The position numbers and the translations under genes were made by a program. DNA of 9,733 nucleotides from CAISIP01 sp041581405 (GTDB lineage Bacteria > Pseudomonadota > Gammaproteobacteria > Burkholderiales > Burkholderiaceae_C). Positions 1 through 6,401 of the stretch are shown here, piece after piece. The stretch spans positions 1 to 9,733 of the forward strand of contig JBFIDI010000198.1 in assembly GCA_041581405.1 (NCBI GenBank), written 5' to 3'. The number at the start of each line of letters is the position of its first letter. Positions within the stretch are counted from its first letter, which is position 1. The notes under the pieces are model-generated. The model saw only the letters and a program-made list of their open reading frames with translations, did not search any database and was not told the DNA's origin.

Positions 1-357
1 AAGTTCTCGGATGTCGGCGGGCTCAAGCCCAAGGCGGCCGTTCGCAGCGCGGGCGTGCTGGTCGGTCGCGTGGAGGCGATCACGTTCGATGACAAGACCT
101 TCCAGGCCCGCGTGACCATGTCCATGGACAGCCGGTTCGCGTTTCCCAAGGACAGTTCGCTCAAGATCCTGACCAGCGGCCTGCTCGGCGAGCAGTACCT
201 GGGCCTGGAGCCTGGCGCCGACGAGAAGAACCTGGAGGCCGGTGATACGATTTCCAGCACGCAATCGGCCGTGGTGCTGGAAAACCTGATTGGCCAGTTC
301 CTGTACAACAGCGCGTCCGGCGGGGGTGGGTCGCAGTCGGGGAAGGACAAGAAATGA
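1..357 (+). CDS. mlaD: MlaD, phospholipid-binding MCE protein of the Mla system (3' part only)
   Basis: This is the C-terminal 118 residues of an MCE-domain protein; the start lies before the window and frame 1 is open from base 1. MlaD is the periplasmic, inner-membrane-anchored subunit that forms a hexameric ring on the MlaFEB ABC transporter and handles phospholipids exchanged with MlaC. Visible MCE features are the opening residues KFSDVGGLKPKAAVRSAGV, then VLVGRVEAI and the segment LLGEQYLGLEPG. The end is a helix-like stretch (VVLENLIGQFLY) followed by a low-complexity tail of serines, four glycines and lysines. The stop overlaps the start of mlaA as ATGA, so translational coupling is likely. 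Identity rests on the MCE motifs plus the mlaA-mlaC-mlaB genes that follow. Confidence 0.93.
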   Translation, partial: KFSDVGGLKPKAAVRSAGVLVGRVEAITFDDKTFQARVTMSMDSRFAFPKDSSLKILTSGLLGEQYLGLEPGADEKNLEAGDTISSTQSAVVLENLIGQFLYNSASGGGGSQSGKDKK

Positions 358-1100
358 AGCAGTCGTCGCAACCGTTCTTTGTACGCGGGGCGCGCCGGAT
401 CGGCCTGATCGGGCTGGTACTGGCCGCCTGCCACGGCTGTGCGTCGGTACCCAACCCCGATGCGCGCGATCCGCTGGAGTCGTTCAACCGGGGGGTGTTC
501 GTCTTCAACGAGGGCCTGGACCAGGCGATCTTCAAGCCCGCAGCCACGGTGTATCGCGACGTCACGCCCCGCCTGGTGCGTACCGGCGTCGGCAACTTCC
601 TGGGCAACCTGGACGATGCCTGGTCGTTCGTGAACAGCGCGCTGCAGGGCAAGTTGCGCCATTCGCTGGACAATTTCTTCCGTTTCGGCGTGAACTCCAC
701 GTTCGGCATCTTCGGCATCTTCGATGTCGCCAGCGAGATGCATATCGAGCGGCATTCCGAGGACTTCGGCCAGACGCTGGGCGCCTGGGGTATCGAGTCC
801 GGCCCGTACCTGGTGTTGCCGTTCTTCGGCCCGTCGACATTCCGCGATGCCATTGCGTTGCCGGTGGATTCGAACGGCGACTACATCTCGCACATCGACG
901 ACGTCTCCACGTACAACAGCCTGCGGGTCCTCAACGTGATCGATACCCGGGCCCGGTTGCTGGGGCTGAGTTCCTCGCTCGACGAGGTTGCGTTCGACAA
1001 GTACAGCTTCACGCGCGACGCCTTCCTGCAGCGCCGGCGCAATGCCGTGTACGACGGCGACCCGCCGGAGTTGGATCCGGTTACAGACCAGCGGCAGTGA
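354..1100 (+). CDS. mlaA: MlaA (VacJ) outer-membrane lipoprotein of the Mla system
   Basis: This 248-residue protein belongs to the MlaA/VacJ family. These lipoproteins sit in the outer membrane with porins, remove mislocalised phospholipid from the outer leaflet and pass it to MlaC. A basic N-terminus and hydrophobic stretch (about residues 10-25) lead to the lipobox LAAC, which makes Cys26 the likely lipidated residue; Cys29 is close by. The family core starts at DPLESFNR (from 39) and continues with NFLGNLDDAW, FGIFDVASE and GPYLVLPFFGPSTFRD, as in E. coli MlaA. The start is fixed by the ATGA overlap with mlaD. In E. coli this gene is unlinked to mlaFEDCB; here it lies between mlaD and mlaC, as is known in many Betaproteobacteria. 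The C-terminal tail is polar and short. Confidence 0.95.
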   Translation: MKQSSQPFFVRGARRIGLIGLVLAACHGCASVPNPDARDPLESFNRGVFVFNEGLDQAIFKPAATVYRDVTPRLVRTGVGNFLGNLDDAWSFVNSALQGKLRHSLDNFFRFGVNSTFGIFGIFDVASEMHIERHSEDFGQTLGAWGIESGPYLVLPFFGPSTFRDAIALPVDSNGDYISHIDDVSTYNSLRVLNVIDTRARLLGLSSSLDEVAFDKYSFTRDAFLQRRRNAVYDGDPPELDPVTDQRQ

Positions 1101-1175
1101 CCGGGTTAGTATTCGCCCGACTTGCCCTTGTTTCGCTTGCAGCCTCGACCGTAGGGGTGATGCAGCGTTTCGTCC

Positions 1176-1193
1176 TGCCGACCCCGGTCGGCA
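1176..1193 (+). promoter_or_regulatory. Hairpin in the mlaA-mlaC spacer
   Basis: The 117-base gap between mlaA and mlaC contains a perfect 7-bp stem, TGCCGAC at 1176-1182 and GTCGGCA at 1187-1193, with loop CCCG. No T-run follows, so it does not look like an intrinsic terminator. It ends 24 bases before the mlaC start. It could affect mRNA processing or stability, or the relative level of MlaC; that role is inference. I found no convincing -35/-10 pair in this gap. Confidence 0.45.
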
Positions 1194-1217
1194 CTCCAAG
1201 CCATTGAAAGACCCGCC

Positions 1218-1856
1218 ATGCAACGCCGACTGTTTCAACGATTCACTGCCTGCCTGATTGCAGGAGCAGCCCTGTTCGCCCCGGTGGCGGGCATGACGGC
1301 GGACGAACCCCCGGACGCGATGATCCAGCGCCTGTCGAACTCGGTGCTGGACAACATCCGCAGCGACAAGTCGATCAAGGCCGGCGACCTGTCGCAGGTG
1401 ATTGCGCTCGTCGACAGCAAGATCATGCCCAACGTCAACTTCAGGCGCATGACGGCGTCCGCCATCGGCCCGACCTGGCGGCAGGCGACGCCGGAGCAGC
1501 AGGCGCGACTGCAGGAGGAGTTCAAGATCCTGCTGGTGCGCATCTATGCCGGCGCGCTGGCGCAGGTCAGCGACCAGACCATCCTGATCAAGCCGCTGCG
1601 GGCTGCGCCGGAAGACAAGGAGGTGCTGGTGCGCACCGAGGTGCGTGGCCGAGGCGATCCGATCCAGCTCGACTACCGGCTCGAGAAGACGCCGGGCGAA
1701 GGCAGCGGCTGGAAGATCTACAACCTCAACGTGCTCGGGGTGTGGCTGGTCGAGACCTATCGCAGCCAGTTCGCGCGCGAGATCAACAACAACGGCATCG
1801 ACGGCCTGATCAAGGTGCTCAGCGAGCGCAACAAGGCCAACCTGGCCAAGGACTAG
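1218..1856 (+). CDS. mlaC: MlaC, periplasmic phospholipid shuttle (Ttg2D family)
   Basis: This 212-residue protein belongs to the MlaC/Ttg2D (toluene tolerance) family, soluble periplasmic carriers that ferry phospholipid between outer-membrane MlaA and the inner-membrane MlaFEDB complex. An N-terminal signal peptide is visible: basic residues MQRRLFQR, a hydrophobic core to about residue 24, and probable cleavage near residues 25-28 just before DEPPD. The family core includes VDSKIMPNVNFRRMT, then GPTWRQATPEQQARLQEEFK, and a C-terminal part with GWKIYNLNVLGVWLVETYR, all typical of MlaC. The start ATG is preceded by a weak GAAAG at 1206-1210. It follows mlaA after 117 bases, so it may be translated independently of mlaA. 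The length is normal for the family. Confidence 0.95.
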   Translation: MQRRLFQRFTACLIAGAALFAPVAGMTADEPPDAMIQRLSNSVLDNIRSDKSIKAGDLSQVIALVDSKIMPNVNFRRMTASAIGPTWRQATPEQQARLQEEFKILLVRIYAGALAQVSDQTILIKPLRAAPEDKEVLVRTEVRGRGDPIQLDYRLEKTPGEGSGWKIYNLNVLGVWLVETYRSQFAREINNNGIDGLIKVLSERNKANLAKD

Positions 1857-1945
1857 GATGACGAACGCCCCCCGTCTGTACGGTCGCACTGCGTGTCGAC
1901 CGTCCGAGTCGTGGCGCTGCCAGAGGCAGGCGCCCCTTCGGCCCG

Positions 1946-1971
1946 TCCAAGCCTGCGCAGGCAGGCTTGGA
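1946..1971 (+). repeat. Perfect 11-bp hairpin in the mlaC-mlaB spacer
   Basis: TCCAAGCCTGC (1946-1956) and its exact complement GCAGGCTTGGA (1961-1971) are separated by the loop GCAG. The inner GCCTGCGCAGGC (1951-1962) is itself a 12-base palindrome. This stem is nested inside the 8-bp pair at 1929-1936/1995-2002. No T-tract follows, so it is not a classical Rho-independent terminator. It is the strongest dyad I found in the window. Confidence 0.75.
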
Positions 1972-1999
1972 GCCGCGGGCCTCAGCCCCACTGGGGGGC

Positions 2000-2036
2000 G
2001 CCGCCTACGGCCTGGCACAGCCAGTTCCGTGGCGGC
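2000..2036 (+). repeat. Long bulged hairpin in the mlaC-mlaB spacer
   Basis: GCCGCC (2000-2005), a bulged T (2006) and ACGG (2007-2010) pair with CCGT (2027-2030) and GGCGGC (2031-2036), giving a 10-bp stem with one bulge. A second, apical 5-bp stem CTGGC/GCCAG (2012-2016/2020-2024) with loop ACA sits on top. The 5' edge overlaps the 3' arm of the larger 1929-2002 pair, so the two structures are partly exclusive. It lies about 80 bases before the mlaB start. Confidence 0.6.
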
Positions 2037-2116
2037 CTGGGCTGGCCTGCTGACTCTCCAAGGCCAGTGGCTGGCGCGCGGCGCCGGCTGCCTCGACGCG
2101 GCGGGACGGTACTGAG

Positions 2117-2386
2117 ATGCTGGTGCTTCCTGCCGACTTGACCCGCGGCCAGGCCAGTGCCTGCCTGCAGATGCTGGTGCAGGGCTTGCGTGCGCTGAGC
2201 GACAAGCAGGTCGTCGTCGATGCGGCCGCCTTGCAGCGCTTCGACTCGTCGGCGCTGGCGGTGCTGCTCGAGCTGCGCCGCGAAAGTCAGGCACAAGGCA
2301 AGAACCTGTCGATCCAGGGTCTGCCGGCGCAGTTGCATGACCTGGCGACCGTCTACGGGATTGCGGAGCTGCTGTCCCCGGCATGA
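2117..2386 (+). CDS. mlaB: MlaB, STAS-domain subunit of the Mla ABC transporter
   Basis: This 89-residue single STAS-domain protein is MlaB, the small cytoplasmic subunit that binds the ATPase MlaF and supports assembly and activity of the MlaFEDB complex. The key segment is LQRFDSSALAVLLELRRES (about 39-57). Its DSS aligns with the DTG of E. coli MlaB, whose Thr52 is important, so Ser44 is the likely counterpart. The second half, NLSIQGLPAQLHDLATVYGI, also matches the family. ATG 2117 is the only reasonable start: an in-frame stop lies at 2051-2053 and no ATG, GTG or TTG occurs between it and 2117. The Shine-Dalgarno is weak (GGGACGG at 2103-2109). The gene is separated from mlaC by 260 bases of dyad-rich DNA. 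Confidence 0.9.
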   Translation: MLVLPADLTRGQASACLQMLVQGLRALSDKQVVVDAAALQRFDSSALAVLLELRRESQAQGKNLSIQGLPAQLHDLATVYGIAELLSPA

Positions 2387-2396
2387 TGCCTGCGGC

Positions 2397-2402
2397 TAAA
2401 AT
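2397..2402 (+). promoter_or_regulatory. Possible -10 element for the ABC exporter genes
   Basis: TAAAAT, one base off the sigma-70 -10 consensus TATAAT, is the only AT-rich patch in the 27-base gap between mlaB and the ATPase gene. Transcription would start near 2408-2410, leaving a leader of only a few bases before ATG 2414. That agrees with the lack of any Shine-Dalgarno there. No good -35 hexamer is visible at the usual spacing, so the call is tentative. Confidence 0.35.
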
Positions 2403-2413
2403 GGCCGGCTCCC

Positions 2414-3352
2414 ATGGCCGCAATCTCCTTCCAGTCCGTATCCAAGTCCTACCCGTCCCCGCGCTCCCCCGACAAGACATTTCTGGCACTCGATCGCGTC
2501 AGCCTTGATATCGAGCAGGGCGAGTTTTTCGGCCTGCTCGGGCCCAATGGCGCGGGAAAGACCACCATGATCAGCATCCTGGCCGGACTGAGCCGCGCCA
2601 GCGGCGGGAGCGTGTCGGTACTGGGCAGCGACGTGGTGCGTGACTTCGCGCAGGCGCGACGCTCGCTGGGCGTGGTGCCGCAGGAACTGGTGTTCGATCC
2701 GTTCTTCAACGTGCGCGAGGCGCTGCGTTTCCAGTCGGGTTATTTCGGCATTCGCGACAACGACGCCTGGATCGACGAACTGCTGGACAGCCTGGGCCTG
2801 GCCGACAAGGCAAACGCCAATACCCGCCAGCTGTCCGGGGGCATGAAGCGCCGCCTGCTGGTGGCCCAGGCCCTGGTCCACAAGCCGCCGGTGATCGTGC
2901 TCGACGAACCGACGGCCGGCGTCGACGTCGAACTGCGCCAGACCTTGTGGAAGTTCATCGCCCGCCTCAATCGCCAGGGGCACACGGTGCTGCTGACGAC
3001 ACATTACCTGGAGGAAGCCGAAGCCTTGTGTGGCAGGGTGGCGATGCTCAAGACCGGCCGCGTGGTCGCGCTCGAGCGCACCAGCGAATTGCTCAAGGCC
3101 GCGTCCAGCAACGTGTTGCGCTTCAAGGTCGACGCCGAATTGCCCGAGGAACTGGCCGGTCGCGCCCGGATCACGGGCCGTATCGTGCAGTTCCCCGCCC
3201 ACGACGCGCTGGAGATCGAACGTTACCTGGCGGCTGTGCGCGAGGCCGGTCTGCAGGCCCATGACGTGGAGATCCGCAAGGCCGACCTGGAAGACGTCTT
3301 CGTCGAGGTGATGTCCCGCAACCATGATGTGGCGAACGCGCATGTCCAGTGA
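2414..3352 (+). CDS. ABC-2 type exporter, ATP-binding subunit (YadG-like)
   Basis: This 312-residue protein is a single ABC ATPase that powers the membrane permease encoded next. Motifs in order are: Walker A GPNGAGKT at 43-50, Q-loop Gln90 (VVPQE), signature LSGGM at 140-144, Walker B VIVLDE at 160-165, D-loop around Asp171, and switch His197 (TTH). About 85 residues follow the ATPase core, as in the DrrA/CcmA/YadG class that pairs with ABC-2 permeases. E. coli YadG is about the same length. The substrate is unknown; capsule, drug or lipid export cannot be told apart by sequence. ATG 2414 gives a normal N-terminus but has no Shine-Dalgarno. The 3' end overlaps the permease gene, so the two should be made together. 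Orthologues sit between mlaB and murA in many Burkholderiales. Confidence 0.92.
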   Translation: MAAISFQSVSKSYPSPRSPDKTFLALDRVSLDIEQGEFFGLLGPNGAGKTTMISILAGLSRASGGSVSVLGSDVVRDFAQARRSLGVVPQELVFDPFFNVREALRFQSGYFGIRDNDAWIDELLDSLGLADKANANTRQLSGGMKRRLLVAQALVHKPPVIVLDEPTAGVDVELRQTLWKFIARLNRQGHTVLLTTHYLEEAEALCGRVAMLKTGRVVALERTSELLKAASSNVLRFKVDAELPEELAGRARITGRIVQFPAHDALEIERYLAAVREAGLQAHDVEIRKADLEDVFVEVMSRNHDVANAHVQ

Positions 3353-4160
3353 ACTGTCGCCCCCGATCGCGCTGCCGGCGCAACATGCGCATGCCGGCGC
3401 CGCCATGATGGGCTGGCGCACGCTGTTCTTCAAGGAGATCCTGCGTTTCTGGCGGGTCGGCTTCCAGACCGTCGGCGCTCCGGTGCTCACGTCCATCCTG
3501 TACCTGCTGGTGTTCGGCCACGTGCTCGAAGACCGGGTCAAGGTCTACGACACGGTCTCGTACACCGCGTTCCTGGTGCCGGGGCTGGTGATGATGAGCG
3601 TGTTGCAGAACGCGTTCGCCAACAGCTCGTCCTCGCTGATCCAGAGCAAGGTCATGGGCAACCTGGTGTTCCTGCTGTTGTCGCCGCTGTCGCACCGGCA
3701 CTGGTTCAGCGCCTACGTCGCCTCGTCGGTGGTGCGCGGCATCGCGGTCGGCGTGGGTGTCTTGCTGGCCACGTTCTGGTTCACCACGCCGCCGTTCGAT
3801 GCCGTGGCCTGGGTGTTCGTGTTTGCGTTCCTGGGTGCGGCCCTGATGGGCACGCTGGGCGTGATCGCCGGGCTGTGGGCCGAGAAATTCGACCAGCTGG
3901 CGGCGTTCCAGAACTTCATCATCATGCCGATGACCTTCCTCAGCGGCGTCTTCTACTCCATCAAGTCCCTGCCGCCGTTCTGGCAGGGCGTCAGCCACCT
4001 CAACCCGTTTTTCTACATGATCGACGGTTTCCGCTACGGATTCTTCGGCCAGAGCGACGTCTCGCCCTGGCTGAGCCTGGGCATCGTCGCCCTGGCGCTG
4101 GCCGTGGCGAGCGCCGTGGCCTTGCATCTTTTGCGCACGGGTTACAAGATCCGTAGCTGA
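3342..4160 (+). CDS. ABC-2 type exporter, permease subunit (YadH-like)
   Basis: This 272-residue inner-membrane protein is the permease partner of the preceding ATPase. It has about six hydrophobic segments: near residues 46-60, 75-90, 120-145, 155-178, 185-205 and 240-262. The ABC-2 signature region is clear in LAAFQNFIIMPMTFLSGVFY, followed by SLPPFWQGVSHLNPFFYMID and then GFRYGFFG. The start is uncertain. ATG 3342 overlaps the ATPase gene by 11 bases; an in-frame ATG at 3324 has GAGGTG 13 bases upstream; and an internal MMGWRT near 3405 would match the length of YadH (256 residues) best. The residues before MMGW are polar and Ala/His-rich. The cargo is unknown. Thirteen bases separate it from the bolA-like gene. 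Confidence 0.9.
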   Translation: MSSELSPPIALPAQHAHAGAAMMGWRTLFFKEILRFWRVGFQTVGAPVLTSILYLLVFGHVLEDRVKVYDTVSYTAFLVPGLVMMSVLQNAFANSSSSLIQSKVMGNLVFLLLSPLSHRHWFSAYVASSVVRGIAVGVGVLLATFWFTTPPFDAVAWVFVFAFLGAALMGTLGVIAGLWAEKFDQLAAFQNFIIMPMTFLSGVFYSIKSLPPFWQGVSHLNPFFYMIDGFRYGFFGQSDVSPWLSLGIVALALAVASAVALHLLRTGYKIRS

Positions 4161-4173
4161 CCGCGATCCCGAC

Positions 4174-4405
4174 ATGACTGCCGACGAACTCAAATCCATC
4201 ATCACCGCGGGTTTGCCCTGCACCCATTGCGAACTCGAAGGCGATGGCCGCCACTGGTACGCCACCATCGTCTCCGATGCGTTCGAGGGCAAGCGCCCCA
4301 TCGCGCGCCACCAGATGGTGTATGCGACGCTGGGCGCCAAGATCCAGACCGACGAGGTGCATGCCTTGTCGATGAAGACCCTGACCAGCGCCGAATGGGC
4401 ATCCC

Positions 4406-4413
<8 letters not shown>
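4174..4413 (+). CDS. BolA-family protein, IbaG type
   Basis: This small protein of 79 residues has the BolA fold (alpha-beta-beta-alpha-alpha-beta). The typical core is visible as SDAFEGKRPIARHQMVYATL, then VHALSMKTLTSAEWA. It resembles E. coli IbaG (YrbA), which also lies between the mla genes and murA. BolA proteins partner monothiol glutaredoxins and share a [2Fe-2S] cluster; by alignment with human BOLA2, His27 (loop GDGRHWY) and the conserved His63 are plausible ligands. A CxxC (PCTHC, Cys16 and Cys19) near the N-terminus is a less usual feature. The gene overlaps murA by 8 bases, so the two are probably coupled. Its role in iron-sulfur or envelope homeostasis is inferred from the family. 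Confidence 0.9.
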
Positions 4414-5674
<1,261 letters not shown>

Positions 5675-5685
5675 CGGGAGCGCAC

Positions 5686-6342
5686 ATGATCACATTGGCG
5701 TTGTCCAAGGGACGCATCTTCGAGGAGGCGCTGCCGCTGCTGCAGGCGGCCGACATCGTCGTGCTGGACGATCCCGAGAAATCCCGCAAGCTGATCCTGG
5801 ACACGAACCGGCCGGATGTACGCGTGCTGGTCGTGCGTGCCACCGACGTGCCGACCTATGTGCAATACGGCGGCGCCGACATGGGCATCACCGGGCTGGA
5901 CACCTTGCTCGAACACGGCAGCGACGGGTTGTACCAGCCGCTGGACCTGCAGATCGCCCGTTGCCGCATCAGCGTGGCCGTGCGCGAGGGTTTCGACTAT
6001 GCGTCGAGCGTGCGCCAGGGCTCGCGGCTGACCGTGGCCACCAAATACATGGCGATCGCACGCGAGTTCTTCGCCGCCAAGGGCGTGCACGCCGACCTGG
6101 TCAAGCTGTACGGCAGCATGGAACTGGCCCCGCTGACCGGGCTGGCCGACGCCATCGTCGACCTGGTGTCCACCGGCGGCACCCTGCGCGCGAACCACCT
6201 GGTCGAGGTCGAGCACATCATGGACATCAGCTCGCGCCTGGTCGTCAACCAGGCTGCGCTCAAGCTCAAGCAGGCGCCGATCCGGCGCGTCATCGATGCG
6301 TTCAACGGCGCGGTCCAGCGCCGCATGGAGGTCAAGGCATGA
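5686..6342 (+). CDS. hisG: ATP phosphoribosyltransferase, short form (HisG)
   Basis: HisG joins ATP and PRPP, the first step of histidine synthesis. At 218 residues it is the short form (HisG-S), which lacks the C-terminal regulatory domain of the roughly 300-residue enzyme. Known short forms need the HisS-like partner HisZ for activity and histidine feedback; hisZ is not in this window. The N-terminus MITLALSKGRIFEEALPLL is typical, and the PRPP-binding signature DLVSTGGTLRANHL starts at Asp159. GGGAG at 5676-5680 lies five bases before ATG 5686 and fixes the start. An alternative frame stays open far upstream through murA but is only a GC-rich shadow. The stop overlaps the ATG of a 20-codon ORF. 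Confidence 0.96.
   Translation: MITLALSKGRIFEEALPLLQAADIVVLDDPEKSRKLILDTNRPDVRVLVVRATDVPTYVQYGGADMGITGLDTLLEHGSDGLYQPLDLQIARCRISVAVREGFDYASSVRQGSRLTVATKYMAIAREFFAAKGVHADLVKLYGSMELAPLTGLADAIVDLVSTGGTLRANHLVEVEHIMDISSRLVVNQAALKLKQAPIRRVIDAFNGAVQRRMEVKA
6327..6332 (+). promoter_or_regulatory. Consensus Shine-Dalgarno inside the end of hisG
   Basis: GGAGGT, the full anti-Shine-Dalgarno match, lies six bases before ATG 6339, which overlaps the hisG stop. It is the best ribosome binding site I found in the window. It serves a 20-codon ORF rather than a recognised gene; its distance to the hisD start (6398) is too large for hisD use. Confidence 0.5.
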
Positions 6343-6401
6343 GCCGGAGCGCCGCTCCCGGGGCGAATGCCGCCGCGCGCGGCGTGGAGCTCGTCCGATG
6401 A
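6339..6401 (+). CDS. Possible 20-residue coupling peptide between hisG and hisD
   Basis: ATG 6339 overlaps the hisG stop as ATGA, and the ORF's own stop overlaps the hisD start as ATGA (6398-6401), so the ORF fills the hisG-hisD gap exactly. The peptide would be MSRSAAPGANAAARGVELVR; it has no histidine, so it is not a histidine attenuator leader. A consensus GGAGGT sits six bases upstream. The peptide sequence resembles no family I know. The act of translation may matter more than the product: ribosomes crossing it would melt two hairpins (6344-6361 and 6371-6384) just ahead of the hisD ribosome site. Being a chance ORF is a real alternative. Confidence 0.3.
   Translation: MSRSAAPGANAAARGVELVR
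6344..6384 (+). promoter_or_regulatory. Two hairpins just ahead of the hisD ribosome site
   Basis: The first pairs CCGGAGC (6344-6350) with GCTCC-C-GG (6354-6361), seven base pairs with a bulged C and loop GCC. The second is a perfect 14-base palindrome CGCCGCGCGCGGCG at 6371-6384, which can fold to a 5-bp stem with a CGCG loop. GGAG of hisD (6386-6389) follows two bases later, so the second hairpin could limit access to it. Regulation is inference; GC-rich coding-like DNA gives short stems by chance. Confidence 0.35.

Larger units (their letters stand above)
1857..2116 (+). other. Dyad-rich spacer between mlaC and mlaB
   Basis: No credible protein lies in these 260 bases, although an 85-codon frame is open across them. 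The sequence is packed with inverted repeats: an 8-bp pair GGCGCCCC/GGGGCGCC at 1929-1936 and 1995-2002; a perfect 11-bp hairpin at 1946-1971; a long bulged hairpin at 2000-2036; and a 6-bp pair CTGGCC/GGCCAG at 2042-2047 and 2062-2067. Other junctions in this gene string are mostly overlaps or gaps of a few tens of bases, so this looks like inserted or expanded intergenic repeat DNA. I see no clear flanking target duplication, no transposase and no T-run terminator. It might be a REP/MITE-like repeat; that is inference and needs a genome copy count. Confidence 0.6.

Noticed and set aside
290..1207. 305-codon plus-strand frame over mlaA
   Set aside because: It is out of frame with mlaA, which has a lipobox and full family motifs; the alternative product is low-complexity.
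1858..2115. 85-codon ORF starting one base after the mlaC stop and ending just before mlaB
   Set aside because: It runs through the dyad cluster, is rich in Arg, Ala and Gly with no recognisable motif, and has no ribosome site of its own; other frames here are equally open.
2396..4340. Two long minus-strand frames (381 and 389 codons) opposite the ABC exporter
   Set aside because: Both are shadows of well-supported plus-strand genes, with His/Gln/Arg-rich composition.
6296..6397. Upstream in-frame start that would extend HisD by 34 residues
   Set aside because: It lies inside hisG, adds an arginine-rich leader unknown in HisD, and lacks a better ribosome site than ATG 6398.
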